Origin: Nakamurella sp. A5-74
Lineage (GTDB): Bacteria; Actinomycetota; Actinomycetes; Mycobacteriales; Nakamurellaceae
Direction: 5' to 3'
Assembly: GCF_040438885.1 (NCBI RefSeq)
Contig: NZ_CP159218.1
Span: 1,302,001-1,366,000 of the forward strand
Length of the DNA stretch: 64,000 nt
In this document: piece after piece, positions 46,647-55,658 of the stretch
How positions within the stretch are numbered: position 1 is the stretch's first letter
Layout of the letters: each line of letters opens with the position of its first letter
Program-made: the position numbers and the translations under genes
Notes under the pieces: generated by a model
Database searches by the model: none
Seen by the model: the letters and a program-made list of their open reading frames with translations, nothing else
Told to the model about the DNA's origin: nothing

Positions 46647-48438
46647 CCTGATCGGCGCCGACGGCCAGCAGGAGTGTCGGCAGCCGAGGTCCGGTGTCGG
46701 AGGACACCAGCAGGCGGTAGAGCAGCTTGAAGAACTCGCGCTGGGCGGCGCCGAGTTCCTTGTCGCCCTTGATGATCTGGTCGGCGGAGAAGCCGCGCAG
46801 CACCTTGGGAACGCCGTACACCTGGTGTGTCAGACCATCCAGCGACCAGGCGTCGGCGAGTGGCGGCAGATCGGCGCCGTTGCCGTCCAGCAGCAGGTCG
46901 ACAGCCGCCCGCTGCGGCTCCTCCAGCGAGCTCCACAGCTCGCCGTCGGGGACGCTCCGGACGAGCGTGCGCTCCTCGGCCGTCATCTGGGTGGTCACCC
47001 AGTGCTCGACCTTTTCCAGCCGCGGTCGTAGCTGCGCGACGTCGGGGGGTGGATTCTGCGGATCCAGGGCGGCCACGATGCGCAACAGCTGGTCGTCGTC
47101 GCCGGTGGTGATGTCGACGATCGAGGCGAGGGTGCGGAAGCCGACCGGATGGGCGGTGGTCGGCAGCACCTGCTCAGCGGTGGCGGCCGCGCGGGAGTGG
47201 GCGGCGGTCTCTGCGGGCTGGGCGGTGCCGGCCTCGACCCGCCTGGTCAGCGCATCCCACTCGTCGTAGAGGCGGCCGAGTTCGCCGTCGAAGGAGATCG
47301 AGAACGACTGGTTGAGCCGCCGGCGCGCGTACTGCCAACGCAGCAGCTGCGGCTCCATCAGGGTGAGCGCCTCACTCGGCGTCGGGACGCCGCCGCGGGA
47401 GGACGACATCTTCGCCATGCCGCCGAATCCGACGAAGGCGTACATCGGACCGATCGGCCGCTGCCAGCCGAACAGCGGCGCCAGGTCGAGACCGACGACG
47501 AACGACGAACCGGGGGACTGGTGGTCGACCCCGGACGGCTCGAACACCACCTTCTCGTACGCCCAGCGCATCGGCCAGTCGACCTTCCACACCAGCTTGC
47601 CGCGGCGGAAGTCCTTGAGCAGCACGGTTTCGGAGTGTCCGCACCGGCAGGTGTAGTTCAGCTCGGTGGTGTCGTCGTCGTAGGCGGTGACGGTGGTGAA
47701 ATCGGTGCCGCAGACCGTGCAGTACGGCTTGTACGGGAAGTAGCCGGCGCCGGTGGCGCCGTCGTCCTCCTCGGCAGCGCCCGATCCCTCGGCAGCTGCT
47801 GCGGCTGCCGCGAGTTCGTCGTCCGTGGGTGCAGCCTGCTGCTTCTGGCCGCGCTTCTTCTCGGCTCCCTGTGAACCCGCGCTGGCGGTGGCAGCCTGCT
47901 GCGCCTCGGCTTCGCGCTCCAGGGTGCGGTAGCGATCCAGCACATCGTCGATCTGCTTGCGCAGGCCCATCGCCTGCAGGATCTGCCCGGTGTAGGCGCC
48001 CGAGGTGTACTGCTGCGTCTGGCTGATCCCGCGGTAGATGATGCCGAGATCGGCGAGCCCCTGCTCGCACTGGGCGCGGAAGTGCGCAGCCCAGGAGTCG
48101 TGTGCGGATCCGGGCGGCGCCGGGACATCGGTGAGCGGCTTGCCGATGTGCTCGGTCCAGCTCTCGTCGACGCCGGGGATGCCCAGTGGCACCCTGCGGA
48201 ACCGGTCGAAATCGTCCCAGCTGATGATGTGTTCGCACTCGATCCCGCGCCGCTTGACCTCGTCGGCGATCAGGTGCGGCGTCATCACCTCACGCAGGTT
48301 GCCCAGATGGATCGGTCCGGACGGCGACAGACCCGACGCGCAGACCACCTTCGTGCCCCGGCGCTCGGCCTCGGCGATCACCTCGTCGGCGGTGCGCGAG
48401 ACCCAGTCGTCCAGGGTGGTGGGGGAGGCAGTGGTCAT
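46624..48438 (-). CDS. lysS: Lysyl-tRNA synthetase, class I
   Basis: A 604-residue class I LysRS (archaeal/spirochaete type), not the common class II enzyme. The HIGH-like motif is PIHLGN (42-47) in CASGLSPSGPIHLGN and the KMSKS-like motif is KMSSSRG near 350. A zinc site is formed by CTVCG and CRCGH (about 238-275). An Ala/Gln/Lys-rich insertion (about 178-230: AEKKRGQKQQ, then a run of alanines and acidic residues) is poorly conserved in such enzymes. It charges tRNA-Lys. Convergent with the CocE gene, overlapping 23 bases. Confidence 0.94.
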   Translation of the reverse strand: MTTASPTTLDDWVSRTADEVIAEAERRGTKVVCASGLSPSGPIHLGNLREVMTPHLIADEVKRRGIECEHIISWDDFDRFRRVPLGIPGVDESWTEHIGKPLTDVPAPPGSAHDSWAAHFRAQCEQGLADLGIIYRGISQTQQYTSGAYTGQILQAMGLRKQIDDVLDRYRTLEREAEAQQAATASAGSQGAEKKRGQKQQAAPTDDELAAAAAAAEGSGAAEEDDGATGAGYFPYKPYCTVCGTDFTTVTAYDDDTTELNYTCRCGHSETVLLKDFRRGKLVWKVDWPMRWAYEKVVFEPSGVDHQSPGSSFVVGLDLAPLFGWQRPIGPMYAFVGFGGMAKMSSSRGGVPTPSEALTLMEPQLLRWQYARRRLNQSFSISFDGELGRLYDEWDALTRRVEAGTAQPAETAAHSRAAATAEQVLPTTAHPVGFRTLASIVDITTGDDDQLLRIVAALDPQNPPPDVAQLRPRLEKVEHWVTTQMTAEERTLVRSVPDGELWSSLEEPQRAAVDLLLDGNGADLPPLADAWSLDGLTHQVYGVPKVLRGFSADQIIKGDKELGAAQREFFKLLYRLLVSSDTGPRLPTLLLAVGADQVRTLLGR

Positions 48439-48517
48439 GATCGTCGAGGTTATCGAAGTGCGGCGCTCGCTGAGACCTCGGGAGGTGCGGCGTGCGGAAC
48501 CTGGCCGGGTCCAGCTG

Positions 48518-48994
48518 TCAGCCGATCCGGTACCGCAGCGCCAGTCCTCGCTCGGCGAGGCGTTCGGTGTACCGCCGGGCCGACTCCAGTTGCTCGATGA
48601 GGAAGTTCTGCAGGCCGCCGAACTGACGTTGTTCGGAGCGATCGCGGCGCGCGGTGAGCTCGCGGACCTCGTCGAGCGTCACCCGGGCCAGATCGTCGGC
48701 GGCCTCGGCGACGTGGGCTGCCTGGACGCTGCCGTAGGAGGGCTCGTACTCGACGGTGTGCATCATGTCGTGGGAGAGCACCAATCGCCCGGCTGGTCGT
48801 CCGGCCACCGTGCCCATCGCGTCGAACAACTCCTGGAAGTACCACCACGCCTTGTCCAGCACGAGTACGTCGAGGCGGCGCAGGGCCTCCCGCCGTTCCG
48901 GCCGCGGTTCGCGGCATTCACAAGCGCACGGAAACTCGGCCATCCAATCGAGGTCCTCGTCGTCGATGGCCCAGGCGTAGTAACGGATCCCCAT
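48518..48994 (-). CDS. Conserved protein, DUF1877-like
   Basis: A 158-residue soluble protein. The start MGIRYYAWAI, the LDVLVLDKAWWYFQEL stretch (about 41-56) and the PSYGSVQAAHVAEAADDL segment (about 86-103) loosely follow the DUF1877 (YfbM) layout: dominant leading strand, DKAW helix, then the YGP-type turn. The match is by eye and moderate. Three Cys residues lie close together (CACEC, about 23-27). Located 79 bases upstream of lysS on the same strand, possibly co-transcribed. Confidence 0.6.
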   Translation of the reverse strand: MGIRYYAWAIDDEDLDWMAEFPCACECREPRPERREALRRLDVLVLDKAWWYFQELFDAMGTVAGRPAGRLVLSHDMMHTVEYEPSYGSVQAAHVAEAADDLARVTLDEVRELTARRDRSEQRQFGGLQNFLIEQLESARRYTERLAERGLALRYRIG

Positions 48995-49033
48995 GCTCGG
49001 ACTGTCGCAGATCTCCGCTCGAGCGCGCGGCAG

Positions 49034-49042
49034 TTGTCCACA
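49034..49042. promoter_or_regulatory. Single DnaA-box-like sequence
   Basis: TTGTCCACA is a full match to the actinobacterial DnaA box. It lies in the 130-base gap between two divergent genes. One box alone does not make an origin; no cluster is seen around it. Confidence 0.3.
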
Positions 49043-49124
49043 CAGGGGGTCGACGCCGGTTGCGGTCGTCAGGCGGATCGCTGCTCAGCGGCTGCACATC
49101 CCGCATTCGGTAGTGTCCGCGGTC

Positions 49125-49997
49125 ATGGCAGTTCGGGTCGAGCCGTGGAACGAAGCGGTCCGTGAATTGGTGGAGTCCGAGTTCGGTCCCGCCAAGCACT
49201 GGACTGTCGAGCAGGGCCGCGGCGGTTGGCAGCCGCCGTCCGACGGCGAGTTCTGGTCCCGCTGCTTGATTCTCTTCGACACCACCGCACCCGTCGCGGT
49301 TGCTTCCGCGTTCCATCCCCGCCTGCATCCAGCCAGGGAATGGTTGTACGTCGAGGTTGCACCAGCACAACGTCTGAAGGGCTGGGGCACAGAAGCTGTC
49401 AAGGCGCTGAGGGCTGCTGTTCCCGACCACGCGGGGCCATTGCGGGCCAAAGTTCTAGCCGACTCGCCAGCAGCAGCCATGGCTGCGAGCCAGCAGATGA
49501 CGCCGATCCAGCGCACCCGCGAAGTGCACATCCAGGTCCCCGCCGACCTGATCGTCACCGGAACGGTACGAGATCTGGACCCGGCAGATCCGGGCGCGAT
49601 CGCCGCCTGGCGAACCTGGTACATCGAGGGTCACCACTGGGATCCGCCGGCCCCGCAGCCCGACCAGTTCTGGACTGAGATGTCCACCGATACCGAGCAT
49701 GTCATTGCTGTCGCCGACGAAAGCGGGATCGTCGGAATCGGCCACACCTACACCGATAATGGCGTCCAGTGGTTCGTCGGAGGCGCCCTTCACCGCGATC
49801 CAGAAATCGCCGCGACCCTGCTGGTCGCCGCTCAGCGCCGGCAACCCGGAATCCCGATCCGCGTCGAGCTCGACGACTGGATGACCGACGTCAGCGCCGT
49901 GATCGACACCCTGGACCACACCGTGATCGAAGAGGCTTTCATCGTGGCGGATCACCCGGCCACGACGTCCGCCGCCAGTACCATCACTGCGGTCTGA
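49125..49997 (+). CDS. GNAT-like acetyltransferase, probably two domains
   Basis: A 290-residue protein. The first half contains VEVAPAQRLKGWGTEAVKALRAA (about 76-98), with the Q/R-x-x-G-x-G acetyl-CoA loop as QRLKGWG. The second half (about 145-280) has a similar arrangement (TEHVIAVADESGIVGIGHTY, then FVGGALHRDPEIAATLLVAA), suggesting a degenerate second GNAT fold. Substrate unknown. The ATG at 49125 is eight bases after TAGTGT (49111-49116), a possible -10. Divergent from the DUF1877-like gene. Confidence 0.72.
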   Translation: MAVRVEPWNEAVRELVESEFGPAKHWTVEQGRGGWQPPSDGEFWSRCLILFDTTAPVAVASAFHPRLHPAREWLYVEVAPAQRLKGWGTEAVKALRAAVPDHAGPLRAKVLADSPAAAMAASQQMTPIQRTREVHIQVPADLIVTGTVRDLDPADPGAIAAWRTWYIEGHHWDPPAPQPDQFWTEMSTDTEHVIAVADESGIVGIGHTYTDNGVQWFVGGALHRDPEIAATLLVAAQRRQPGIPIRVELDDWMTDVSAVIDTLDHTVIEEAFIVADHPATTSAASTITAV

Positions 49998-50081
49998 TCG
50001 TCGACCCGATGTCGCCTGCAGCTCGGCTGCGTTGCTTGTCGACGACCAGGCGAGTCGCGCGGTCGGGCGGCGAATCGCGCG

Positions 50082-51158
50082 TCAGTCGGGAATGCTGTCC
50101 ACCACACGCTGCAGCTCTGCGACGGTGACCGGCCGTTGGGGGTCGATGGTGTTGCCGCACGCGGTGACCGCGAGATCCGCCGTGAGTATCCGGGTGGCAC
50201 AGGCGATCACCCGGGACGCCGTGGACGGCCGGGGAGCGGCGGCGTTGCCCACCGCGGGGTCCTGCCAGGTCAGCGTGATGTCCTTCGTGGACGGTTGTCG
50301 GTGCAGGGTGAGAACACGATCCACTCGTGATCCAGGGGGCTTGCCGCTGCCCCAGGCCGAGGCCAAACCTAACGACGAACTCAGCTCGTACCCGTCCGGG
50401 AGGTAGCGCGGAGCGTGGTAGTCAGCGAGATCGACGTGCTGGAGTGCTGCATCGGATCCGGCTGCGACCAGTTTCTGGCCTGCGATCGCATACGGAGCGA
50501 GTCCGTACTTCGGCCCTGAGAGCACTGCCATTTCAGGACAAGGCCCGGAGATGCCCTCCCGTTGGTAGGACGCCTCGCTGAGGGTGATGGTGCCGGAGGA
50601 CGTTCGGTCGAGATAGATGCGGGTGGCGATCCCGAAGCACGGGCTCGCATTGCTCTGCGGGGTGACGCCGAGGAAGTTCGGGTGGTCGGAGTCGGTAACC
50701 ACGTCGACCGGTGGAGTCGCCGACGCCATGCGGTAAACGGAGCCGCCGATCGTGATCGACGGCGGCGGGGTGCCGTCCAGGATGTCGAGCGTCTGCAGGC
50801 CCGGGACCGGCCACACCGGATCCGGGGCTGGTGCCTGAGAGGTGACGGGCCCGCTCGAGAGGGAAGTCCGAGCCGAGAGGGAGGGCCCTGCGGAGACGGA
50901 GGGCCCGGCGACCTGGCCCGTCGGGCGCGCAGCGCTGATCACGACGGCAGCCACGGCGCCGAGCGCGATGATCGACGCAGCCACCAGCACCGGCCTCGTC
51001 CAGCGCAGGCGTGCCGAAGGGTGAACCTCCAGCGGCTGAGACCCGCTGTCCAGCAACGGCATCGGGGGCACCTCGAAGTCGAGACGCCACTGCAGCGCCG
51101 CCTCGCGGAGGGCCTCGTCCAGCTCTGCATCGCCGGTAGGTGCGGGTGTGCGGGTCAT
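50082..51158 (-). CDS. Membrane-anchored protein, probable anti-sigma factor
   Basis: A 358-residue protein: cytosolic N-terminus of about 55 residues, one transmembrane helix (about 56-77, PVLVAASIIALGAVAAVVI), a Ser/Gly-rich linker and a large extracytoplasmic domain. Its start overlaps the stop of the ECF sigma gene (ATGA). That pairing and topology fit an anti-sigma factor holding the sigma factor at the membrane, although no zinc HxxxCxxC motif is visible in the N-terminal part. The C-terminal domain is not recognised. Confidence 0.72.
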   Translation of the reverse strand: MTRTPAPTGDAELDEALREAALQWRLDFEVPPMPLLDSGSQPLEVHPSARLRWTRPVLVAASIIALGAVAAVVISAARPTGQVAGPSVSAGPSLSARTSLSSGPVTSQAPAPDPVWPVPGLQTLDILDGTPPPSITIGGSVYRMASATPPVDVVTDSDHPNFLGVTPQSNASPCFGIATRIYLDRTSSGTITLSEASYQREGISGPCPEMAVLSGPKYGLAPYAIAGQKLVAAGSDAALQHVDLADYHAPRYLPDGYELSSSLGLASAWGSGKPPGSRVDRVLTLHRQPSTKDITLTWQDPAVGNAAAPRPSTASRVIACATRILTADLAVTACGNTIDPQRPVTVAELQRVVDSIPD

Positions 51159-51679
51159 CGGTACTCAGCTCCCAGAAGGTTGAGCAGGGCGGCGCGGGCC
51201 GCGGAGAGGGTGGACTTGACCGTGCCGGGCCGGCAGCCCATCACCGCTGCGACCTCGGACTCCGGCAGGTCGAGGAAGTACGACAGGGTCACTGCGAGCT
51301 GCTGCCGTTCCGGCAGCTGTTCGATCGCCCGGAGCAGGTCGTGACGGCCCGCAATGCTGGTGCTGCGATCAGCCTGCGCCGGTGCGGCGTCGGGCTCCGA
51401 GATCTCGGCGAGTCGCTGATCGCGGTGCCGTTGGTGGAAACGTCGCACATGGGTGACCGCGATCGCCACCATCCAGCTGTCGGCGCGACCGCGGGCGGGG
51501 TCGAACGTGGCGCGGCGCCGCCAGGCCTCCAGCAGTGCGTCCTGGGCGACGTCGTGCCAGGCGTCATCACGGATCAATCTCCGGACGCAGCGAGCGACGA
51601 GCGGCCAACCGTCGCGAATCCACTCGGGCGGAGCAGGAGCCGCGACGGTCGATGGCTCGTCGTGCACCCCGGTCTCCAT
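51155..51679 (-). CDS. ECF-type RNA polymerase sigma factor
   Basis: A 174-residue sigma-70-like factor with regions 2 and 4 only. Region 2 spans about 25-95 (AWHDVAQDALLEAWRR and FDPARGRADSWMVAIA); region 4 about 115-170 (LPERQQLAVTLSYFLDL, then SEVAAVMGCRPGTVKSTLSAARAAL) with its helix-turn-helix. It directs polymerase to a small stress or envelope regulon. The next gene is a probable membrane anti-sigma partner. Divergent from the DUF222-HNH gene across 194 bases. Confidence 0.9.
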   Translation of the reverse strand: METGVHDEPSTVAAPAPPEWIRDGWPLVARCVRRLIRDDAWHDVAQDALLEAWRRRATFDPARGRADSWMVAIAVTHVRRFHQRHRDQRLAEISEPDAAPAQADRSTSIAGRHDLLRAIEQLPERQQLAVTLSYFLDLPESEVAAVMGCRPGTVKSTLSAARAALLNLLGAEYR

Positions 51680-51847
51680 ACGTAGTTCATTGCACGCAGA
51701 TCCCGATCCGGTTCAGGGTGAGACCGAATCGTGATGGAAATCCGCGCAGTGTCGGCCGTGCCCCAGAGCCCCTCCGTTCGGCACCGAGCTCACTCGATCG
51801 GTTGTTCACACCCCTTCGTTCTTCACCCGACCGGCGGTGTGGATCAC

Positions 51848-51863
51848 TGGAACACCTGTTCGA
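51848..51863. promoter_or_regulatory. SOS (LexA) box-like site upstream of the DUF222-HNH gene
   Basis: TGGAACACCTGTTCGA matches the actinobacterial LexA consensus TCGAAC-N4-GTTCGA with one mismatch (G for C at position 2). It overlaps the probable -10 GATAAT (51862-51867), which lies six bases before the ATG. LexA control of 13E12-type genes is established in mycobacteria. Confidence 0.7.
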
Positions 51864-51873
51864 TAATAGACCC

Positions 51874-53238
51874 ATGCCAGCAACGATTCCGCCTCTGTGG
51901 CTCGACGAGAACCTCGTCGACGCCGCAGACATGGACGAGCTGCAGCAGGTCGATGAGTTTTTGGAGGACCGGTGGATCCGTCTCGTCACCGACGATCTGC
52001 AAGGCCAACTTCTCGACCTGGGGCCGGCGTCCACCCAGGCTGAGAGCATCGACCGGATCGCCTCCCTGCAGCGACTGATCGCGACCGCATCCTCCGTCCT
52101 GGCCGCGGAAGAGGTCGCGTTCGCCTCCGCCGAGAAGCAGCGTCAACTCGACGCCGGGGTGAAACCGCGGGATCTGGGTCGCGGGACCGCGGAACAGCTC
52201 GGCTTCGCGCGCCGCATGTCGCCGGCCGCGGCTGCCCGCCATCTGGGTTTTGCTGTCGCCCTGCACGAGCGGCTGCCGCAGATCGCGAACCAGTTCCGGG
52301 GTGGAGACATCTCCGAGGCGCAAGCCAGGATCGCGGTGACCCGCACCTCGCACCTGTCCGACACCGATGCGGTGCTGGTGGATGCGGGGATCGCGCCCCG
52401 GATGTCGGGATGGAACCTCGCCGCCACCGAGAAGGCCATCGACCACGCCTGTTACGAACTGGATCCACACGGGTTCGTCGACCGCGCCCGGCACGCTTCG
52501 ACGGAGCGCCGCGTGTGGGTGCGGCCGGCATCCGACTCGATGTGCATCGTGTCCGCGCTGCTCCCCGTCGCTGAAGGGGTCGCCGTCTACGCGAACCTGC
52601 GCAGGGCCGCCGAAACACTGATCGGCACCGGTGAATCGGGTCTCGACCCAGTGACGGAGAAGCCGAAAACGTTGGGCCAGACCATGGCGGACCTGCTCGT
52701 GACCCGCTGCACCGGACAGGTCACTGCAGCGGCGGTTCCCGTCGAGATCCGCATCACCATCGGCCTGGACACGTTGCTGGGCGACGGATCCACCCCAGCC
52801 CAACTCGACGGCCACGGCCCCATCCCCGCCGGCGTCGCCCGCGCCATCGCCGGCAACCCGGAAGCGGAGTCGTGGGTGCGCAGGCTGTTCACCGAACCCG
52901 TCTCGAGATCACCCGTCGAGCTGGACGAACGCCGCCGGGACTTCCCGGACCATCTGAAGACCGTGATCGCCGCCCGCGACCGGCACTGCCGCCAGCCCTA
53001 CTGCTCAGCCCCGATCCGGCACACCGACCACATCACACCCTGGTCCCGCGGCGGCTCGACCACCTACGCCAACGGCCAAGGCCTGTGCGCCCGCGGCAAT
53101 CTGTCGAAGGACGTCCCCGGCTGGCACCACCACCGCAGCAAGAGCGGCGCCGTCACCATCACCACCCCCACCGGCCACTGCTACACCACCACACCACCGC
53201 AAGCGCTGGGGCTGCCCGCAGTCACCCTGCGGGAGTAG
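51874..53238 (+). CDS. DUF222/13E12-family HNH endonuclease
   Basis: A 454-residue protein. The N-terminal DUF222 domain (about 40-330) contains helical repeats such as ISEAQARIAVTRTSHL; the C-terminal HNH nuclease (about 360-430) has CRQPYC, HTDHITPWSRGG and the YANGQGLCARGN segment, so the Cys pair, His-His and Asn are intact. The family (REP13E12 in mycobacteria) is repeated in actinobacterial genomes and may be mobile or DNA-damage related; its target is unknown. A LexA-like box and GATAAT hexamer lie just before the start. Convergent with the polyol dehydrogenase gene. Confidence 0.9.
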   Translation: MPATIPPLWLDENLVDAADMDELQQVDEFLEDRWIRLVTDDLQGQLLDLGPASTQAESIDRIASLQRLIATASSVLAAEEVAFASAEKQRQLDAGVKPRDLGRGTAEQLGFARRMSPAAAARHLGFAVALHERLPQIANQFRGGDISEAQARIAVTRTSHLSDTDAVLVDAGIAPRMSGWNLAATEKAIDHACYELDPHGFVDRARHASTERRVWVRPASDSMCIVSALLPVAEGVAVYANLRRAAETLIGTGESGLDPVTEKPKTLGQTMADLLVTRCTGQVTAAAVPVEIRITIGLDTLLGDGSTPAQLDGHGPIPAGVARAIAGNPEAESWVRRLFTEPVSRSPVELDERRRDFPDHLKTVIAARDRHCRQPYCSAPIRHTDHITPWSRGGSTTYANGQGLCARGNLSKDVPGWHHHRSKSGAVTITTPTGHCYTTTPPQALGLPAVTLRE

Positions 53239-53250
53239 ACCTGACCGCCA

Positions 53251-54762
53251 TCACTGTGCGGCGGTAGCGATTCCGGTCAGCGCCCGCAGCGTTGCTGCAG
53301 CTCCGCGGGTGTGCAGCAGCTCGAGCGCGGCGAGGTAGGGCTCGGTGAACAGGGGCTGGTCGGCGAGATCACCGAACAGGTCCTGGTTCCGGACGAAGGC
53401 GAGCGGATCCCCACCGTCCTGGAGCTGGGCGAGGGCGGCGGCGTGACGTTCGTCGGCGATCCGGTCGACGATCTCGATCGGTGCGCCCTGTTCGTCGGTG
53501 CCTTCGGCGTACCGCGCCCAGGCCGCACAGATCGCGGCGGACAGCGGGACGGGCCGTGCGGCCGCGATGTTCTCGCGGATGACCGGCACGAGCCATTTGG
53601 GGATCCGGTCGCTGGACTCGGCGGCCAGCCGGGCGACGGTGTCCCGCACGTGGGCGTTGGAGAACCGTTCGATCAGCTCGTGGCGGTAGGCATCCAGGTC
53701 GATCCCGGGCACCGGCGCCAGGGTGGGCGTCGCCTCGTCCTGCATGTACGCCAACAGGAACCGCCGCATCGCCGGATCCTGGGCGGCATCGTGCACCAGG
53801 CGGTACCCGGCCAGATGGCCCAGGTAGGCGATGCCCTGGTGGGAGGCGTTGAGCAGGCGGAGCTTCATCAGCTCGTACGGTTCGACGTGGTCGACGACCT
53901 GGGCGCCGACGGTGTCCCACGCCGGCCGGCCGGCGGGGAAGTCGTCCTGCAGCACCCACTGGGTGAACGGTTCGCACACGACGGGCCAGGCGTCGGTGAT
54001 GCCGAACTTCTCGGCGACCATCGCGCGGTCCTCGTCGGTCGTCACCGGGGTGATGCGGTCGACCATGCAGTTCGGGAAGCTGACACAGTTGCCGACCCAC
54101 CTGCCGAGCTCGGCGTCCTTCAAGGTCGCGAACTCGGTGAATGCCCGCGCAGCCAGGTCGCCGTTGCCCTGCAGGTTGTCGCACGAAAGCACGGTGAACG
54201 GTTCGATCCCGCGCTCGCGTCGTCGCCGCAGCCCCTCGGTGATCAGGCCGAACACGGTGCCGGGCACGGCTTCCGGCTGCAGATCGGCGGCGATCGCCGG
54301 TGGTGCCGGGTCGAAGTCGCCGGTGACCTGGTTGATGGAGTAGCCGCCCTCGGTGACGGTGAGCGAGACAATCCTGGTGCTGGGTGCGGCCAGCAGCTCG
54401 AGGACCGCCTCCGGGTCGTCCGGCGCGTACAGGTACTGCACGATCGACCCGATCACCTGGGCGTCCAGGGCGCCATCGGGCGACTTCGTCACCAGCGTGT
54501 AGAGACCGTCCTGGGCATCCAGCGCCTGCTGCATCCGGCGGTCGCCGGGCATCACACCGACCCCGCAGATCCCCCAGTCACGCTCACCGGCGGCGAGCAG
54601 GGCGTCGGTGTACATGGCCTGGTGGGCGCGATGGAACCCGCCGACCCCGAAGTGCACGATCCCCACCGACACCGCTGCGCGGTCGTAGGTCGGGATTCGA
54701 ACAGAGCCCGAGATCTGTTGCAGCGCAGCACCGGTGAGCGGAAGAACGTCGGGGTGCGTCAC
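53251..54762 (-). CDS. Mannitol/polyol 2-dehydrogenase
   Basis: A 503-residue long-chain polyol dehydrogenase (mannitol dehydrogenase family). The Rossmann nucleotide-binding motif is GIVHFGVGGFHRAH (about 30-43) and the catalytic motif K-x5-N-x-x-H is KLRLLNASH (about 300-308). It oxidises mannitol, sorbitol or arabinitol to the ketose with NAD+. The GTG at 54762 overlaps the permease stop (GTGA), making it the last gene of the polyol operon. An upstream extension of the frame lies inside the permease gene and is rejected. Confidence 0.92.
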   Translation of the reverse strand: MTHPDVLPLTGAALQQISGSVRIPTYDRAAVSVGIVHFGVGGFHRAHQAMYTDALLAAGERDWGICGVGVMPGDRRMQQALDAQDGLYTLVTKSPDGALDAQVIGSIVQYLYAPDDPEAVLELLAAPSTRIVSLTVTEGGYSINQVTGDFDPAPPAIAADLQPEAVPGTVFGLITEGLRRRRERGIEPFTVLSCDNLQGNGDLAARAFTEFATLKDAELGRWVGNCVSFPNCMVDRITPVTTDEDRAMVAEKFGITDAWPVVCEPFTQWVLQDDFPAGRPAWDTVGAQVVDHVEPYELMKLRLLNASHQGIAYLGHLAGYRLVHDAAQDPAMRRFLLAYMQDEATPTLAPVPGIDLDAYRHELIERFSNAHVRDTVARLAAESSDRIPKWLVPVIRENIAAARPVPLSAAICAAWARYAEGTDEQGAPIEIVDRIADERHAAALAQLQDGGDPLAFVRNQDLFGDLADQPLFTEPYLAALELLHTRGAAATLRALTGIATAAQ

Positions 54763-55658
54763 TTGACAGCGCCGAGTGACAGCCCTTGGACGAGCTTGTC
54801 CTGGGCGGCGAACCCGGCGATCAGCACCGGCAGCGAGATGCAGATCGAGGCCGCCGACATGGTGGCCAGGAACGGGTTCCGCGGATCGAACAGGCTCGGC
54901 AGGAATGTCGGCAGGGTCTGGGCGTCGATGCTGGAGGTGAGCAGCTGTGCCAGCAGCAGTTCGTTCCAGGAGAAGATGAAGCAGATCAGGGACGTCGCGG
55001 CGATGCCGGGTGCCGCGATCGGAGCGACCACCCTGGTCAGGGTCTTCATCAGGCCGGCGCCGTCGAGCGAGGCTGCCTCGAACAGGGCAGGCGGGATGTC
55101 GGCCAGGAACGAGCGCATCATCCAGACCGCGATGGGCAGGTTCATCCCGGCGTACAGGATCACCAGGAACCAGATGTTGTTCAGCATGCCGATGCTCTTG
55201 GCGATGACGAACAGCGGCACCAGCGCCGCGGCGATCGGCAGGAACTTGGTCGACAGGAAGAAGAACATCACGTCGGTCCATTTGCGGACAGGCTTCACCG
55301 ACAGCGCATAGGCGGTGGGGATCGCGACGATCACCACGATCGCGGTCGAGATCACCGAGGCCATCACCGAGTTGATGATGTACGGCCAGGTGCTCTGGCC
55401 GGTCTTGGAGCCGAAGAACGCCTGGTAGCCCTCAAGCGACAGCGGCTCGAACAGGCCGGGGGTGTTGAGGGTGGCCGTCTGGTTCTTGTGGAAGCTCACC
55501 AGCAGCATGAAGAACAGCGGGGCGACGAAGATCAGCCCGATCACCCAGGTGAGGACGGTGAGCAGGGACGCGCCCACCTTGGTGCTGCGCGGCGCCCCGG
55601 CAGGGGTAGGGCGGTGGGCGGCGGTGGCGCTGCCGGCAGCAGGAACGGTGGTGGTCAT
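54759..55658 (-). CDS. Polyol ABC transporter permease (MalG type)
   Basis: A 299-residue inner-membrane permease with six helices. The EAA loop that contacts the ATPase reads EAASLDGAGLMKTLTRVVAPIAAPG (about 211-235). It is the MalG/SmoG-type second permease for mannitol or sorbitol import. ATG at 55658; ATGA overlap with the first permease and GTGA overlap with the dehydrogenase. No ATPase gene is in the operon, so a shared MsiK-like ATPase from elsewhere is needed. Confidence 0.93.
   Translation of the reverse strand: MTTTVPAAGSATAAHRPTPAGAPRSTKVGASLLTVLTWVIGLIFVAPLFFMLLVSFHKNQTATLNTPGLFEPLSLEGYQAFFGSKTGQSTWPYIINSVMASVISTAIVVIVAIPTAYALSVKPVRKWTDVMFFFLSTKFLPIAAALVPLFVIAKSIGMLNNIWFLVILYAGMNLPIAVWMMRSFLADIPPALFEAASLDGAGLMKTLTRVVAPIAAPGIAATSLICFIFSWNELLLAQLLTSSIDAQTLPTFLPSLFDPRNPFLATMSAASICISLPVLIAGFAAQDKLVQGLSLGAVK

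Noticed and set aside
49034-49042. Replication origin
   Set aside because: Only a single DnaA box; no cluster, AT-rich segment or dnaA/dnaN genes nearby.
53251-55281. 676-residue fusion of a permease fragment with the polyol dehydrogenase
   Set aside because: The upstream part is an out-of-frame reading of the permease gene; the dehydrogenase starts at GTG 54762 overlapping the permease stop.
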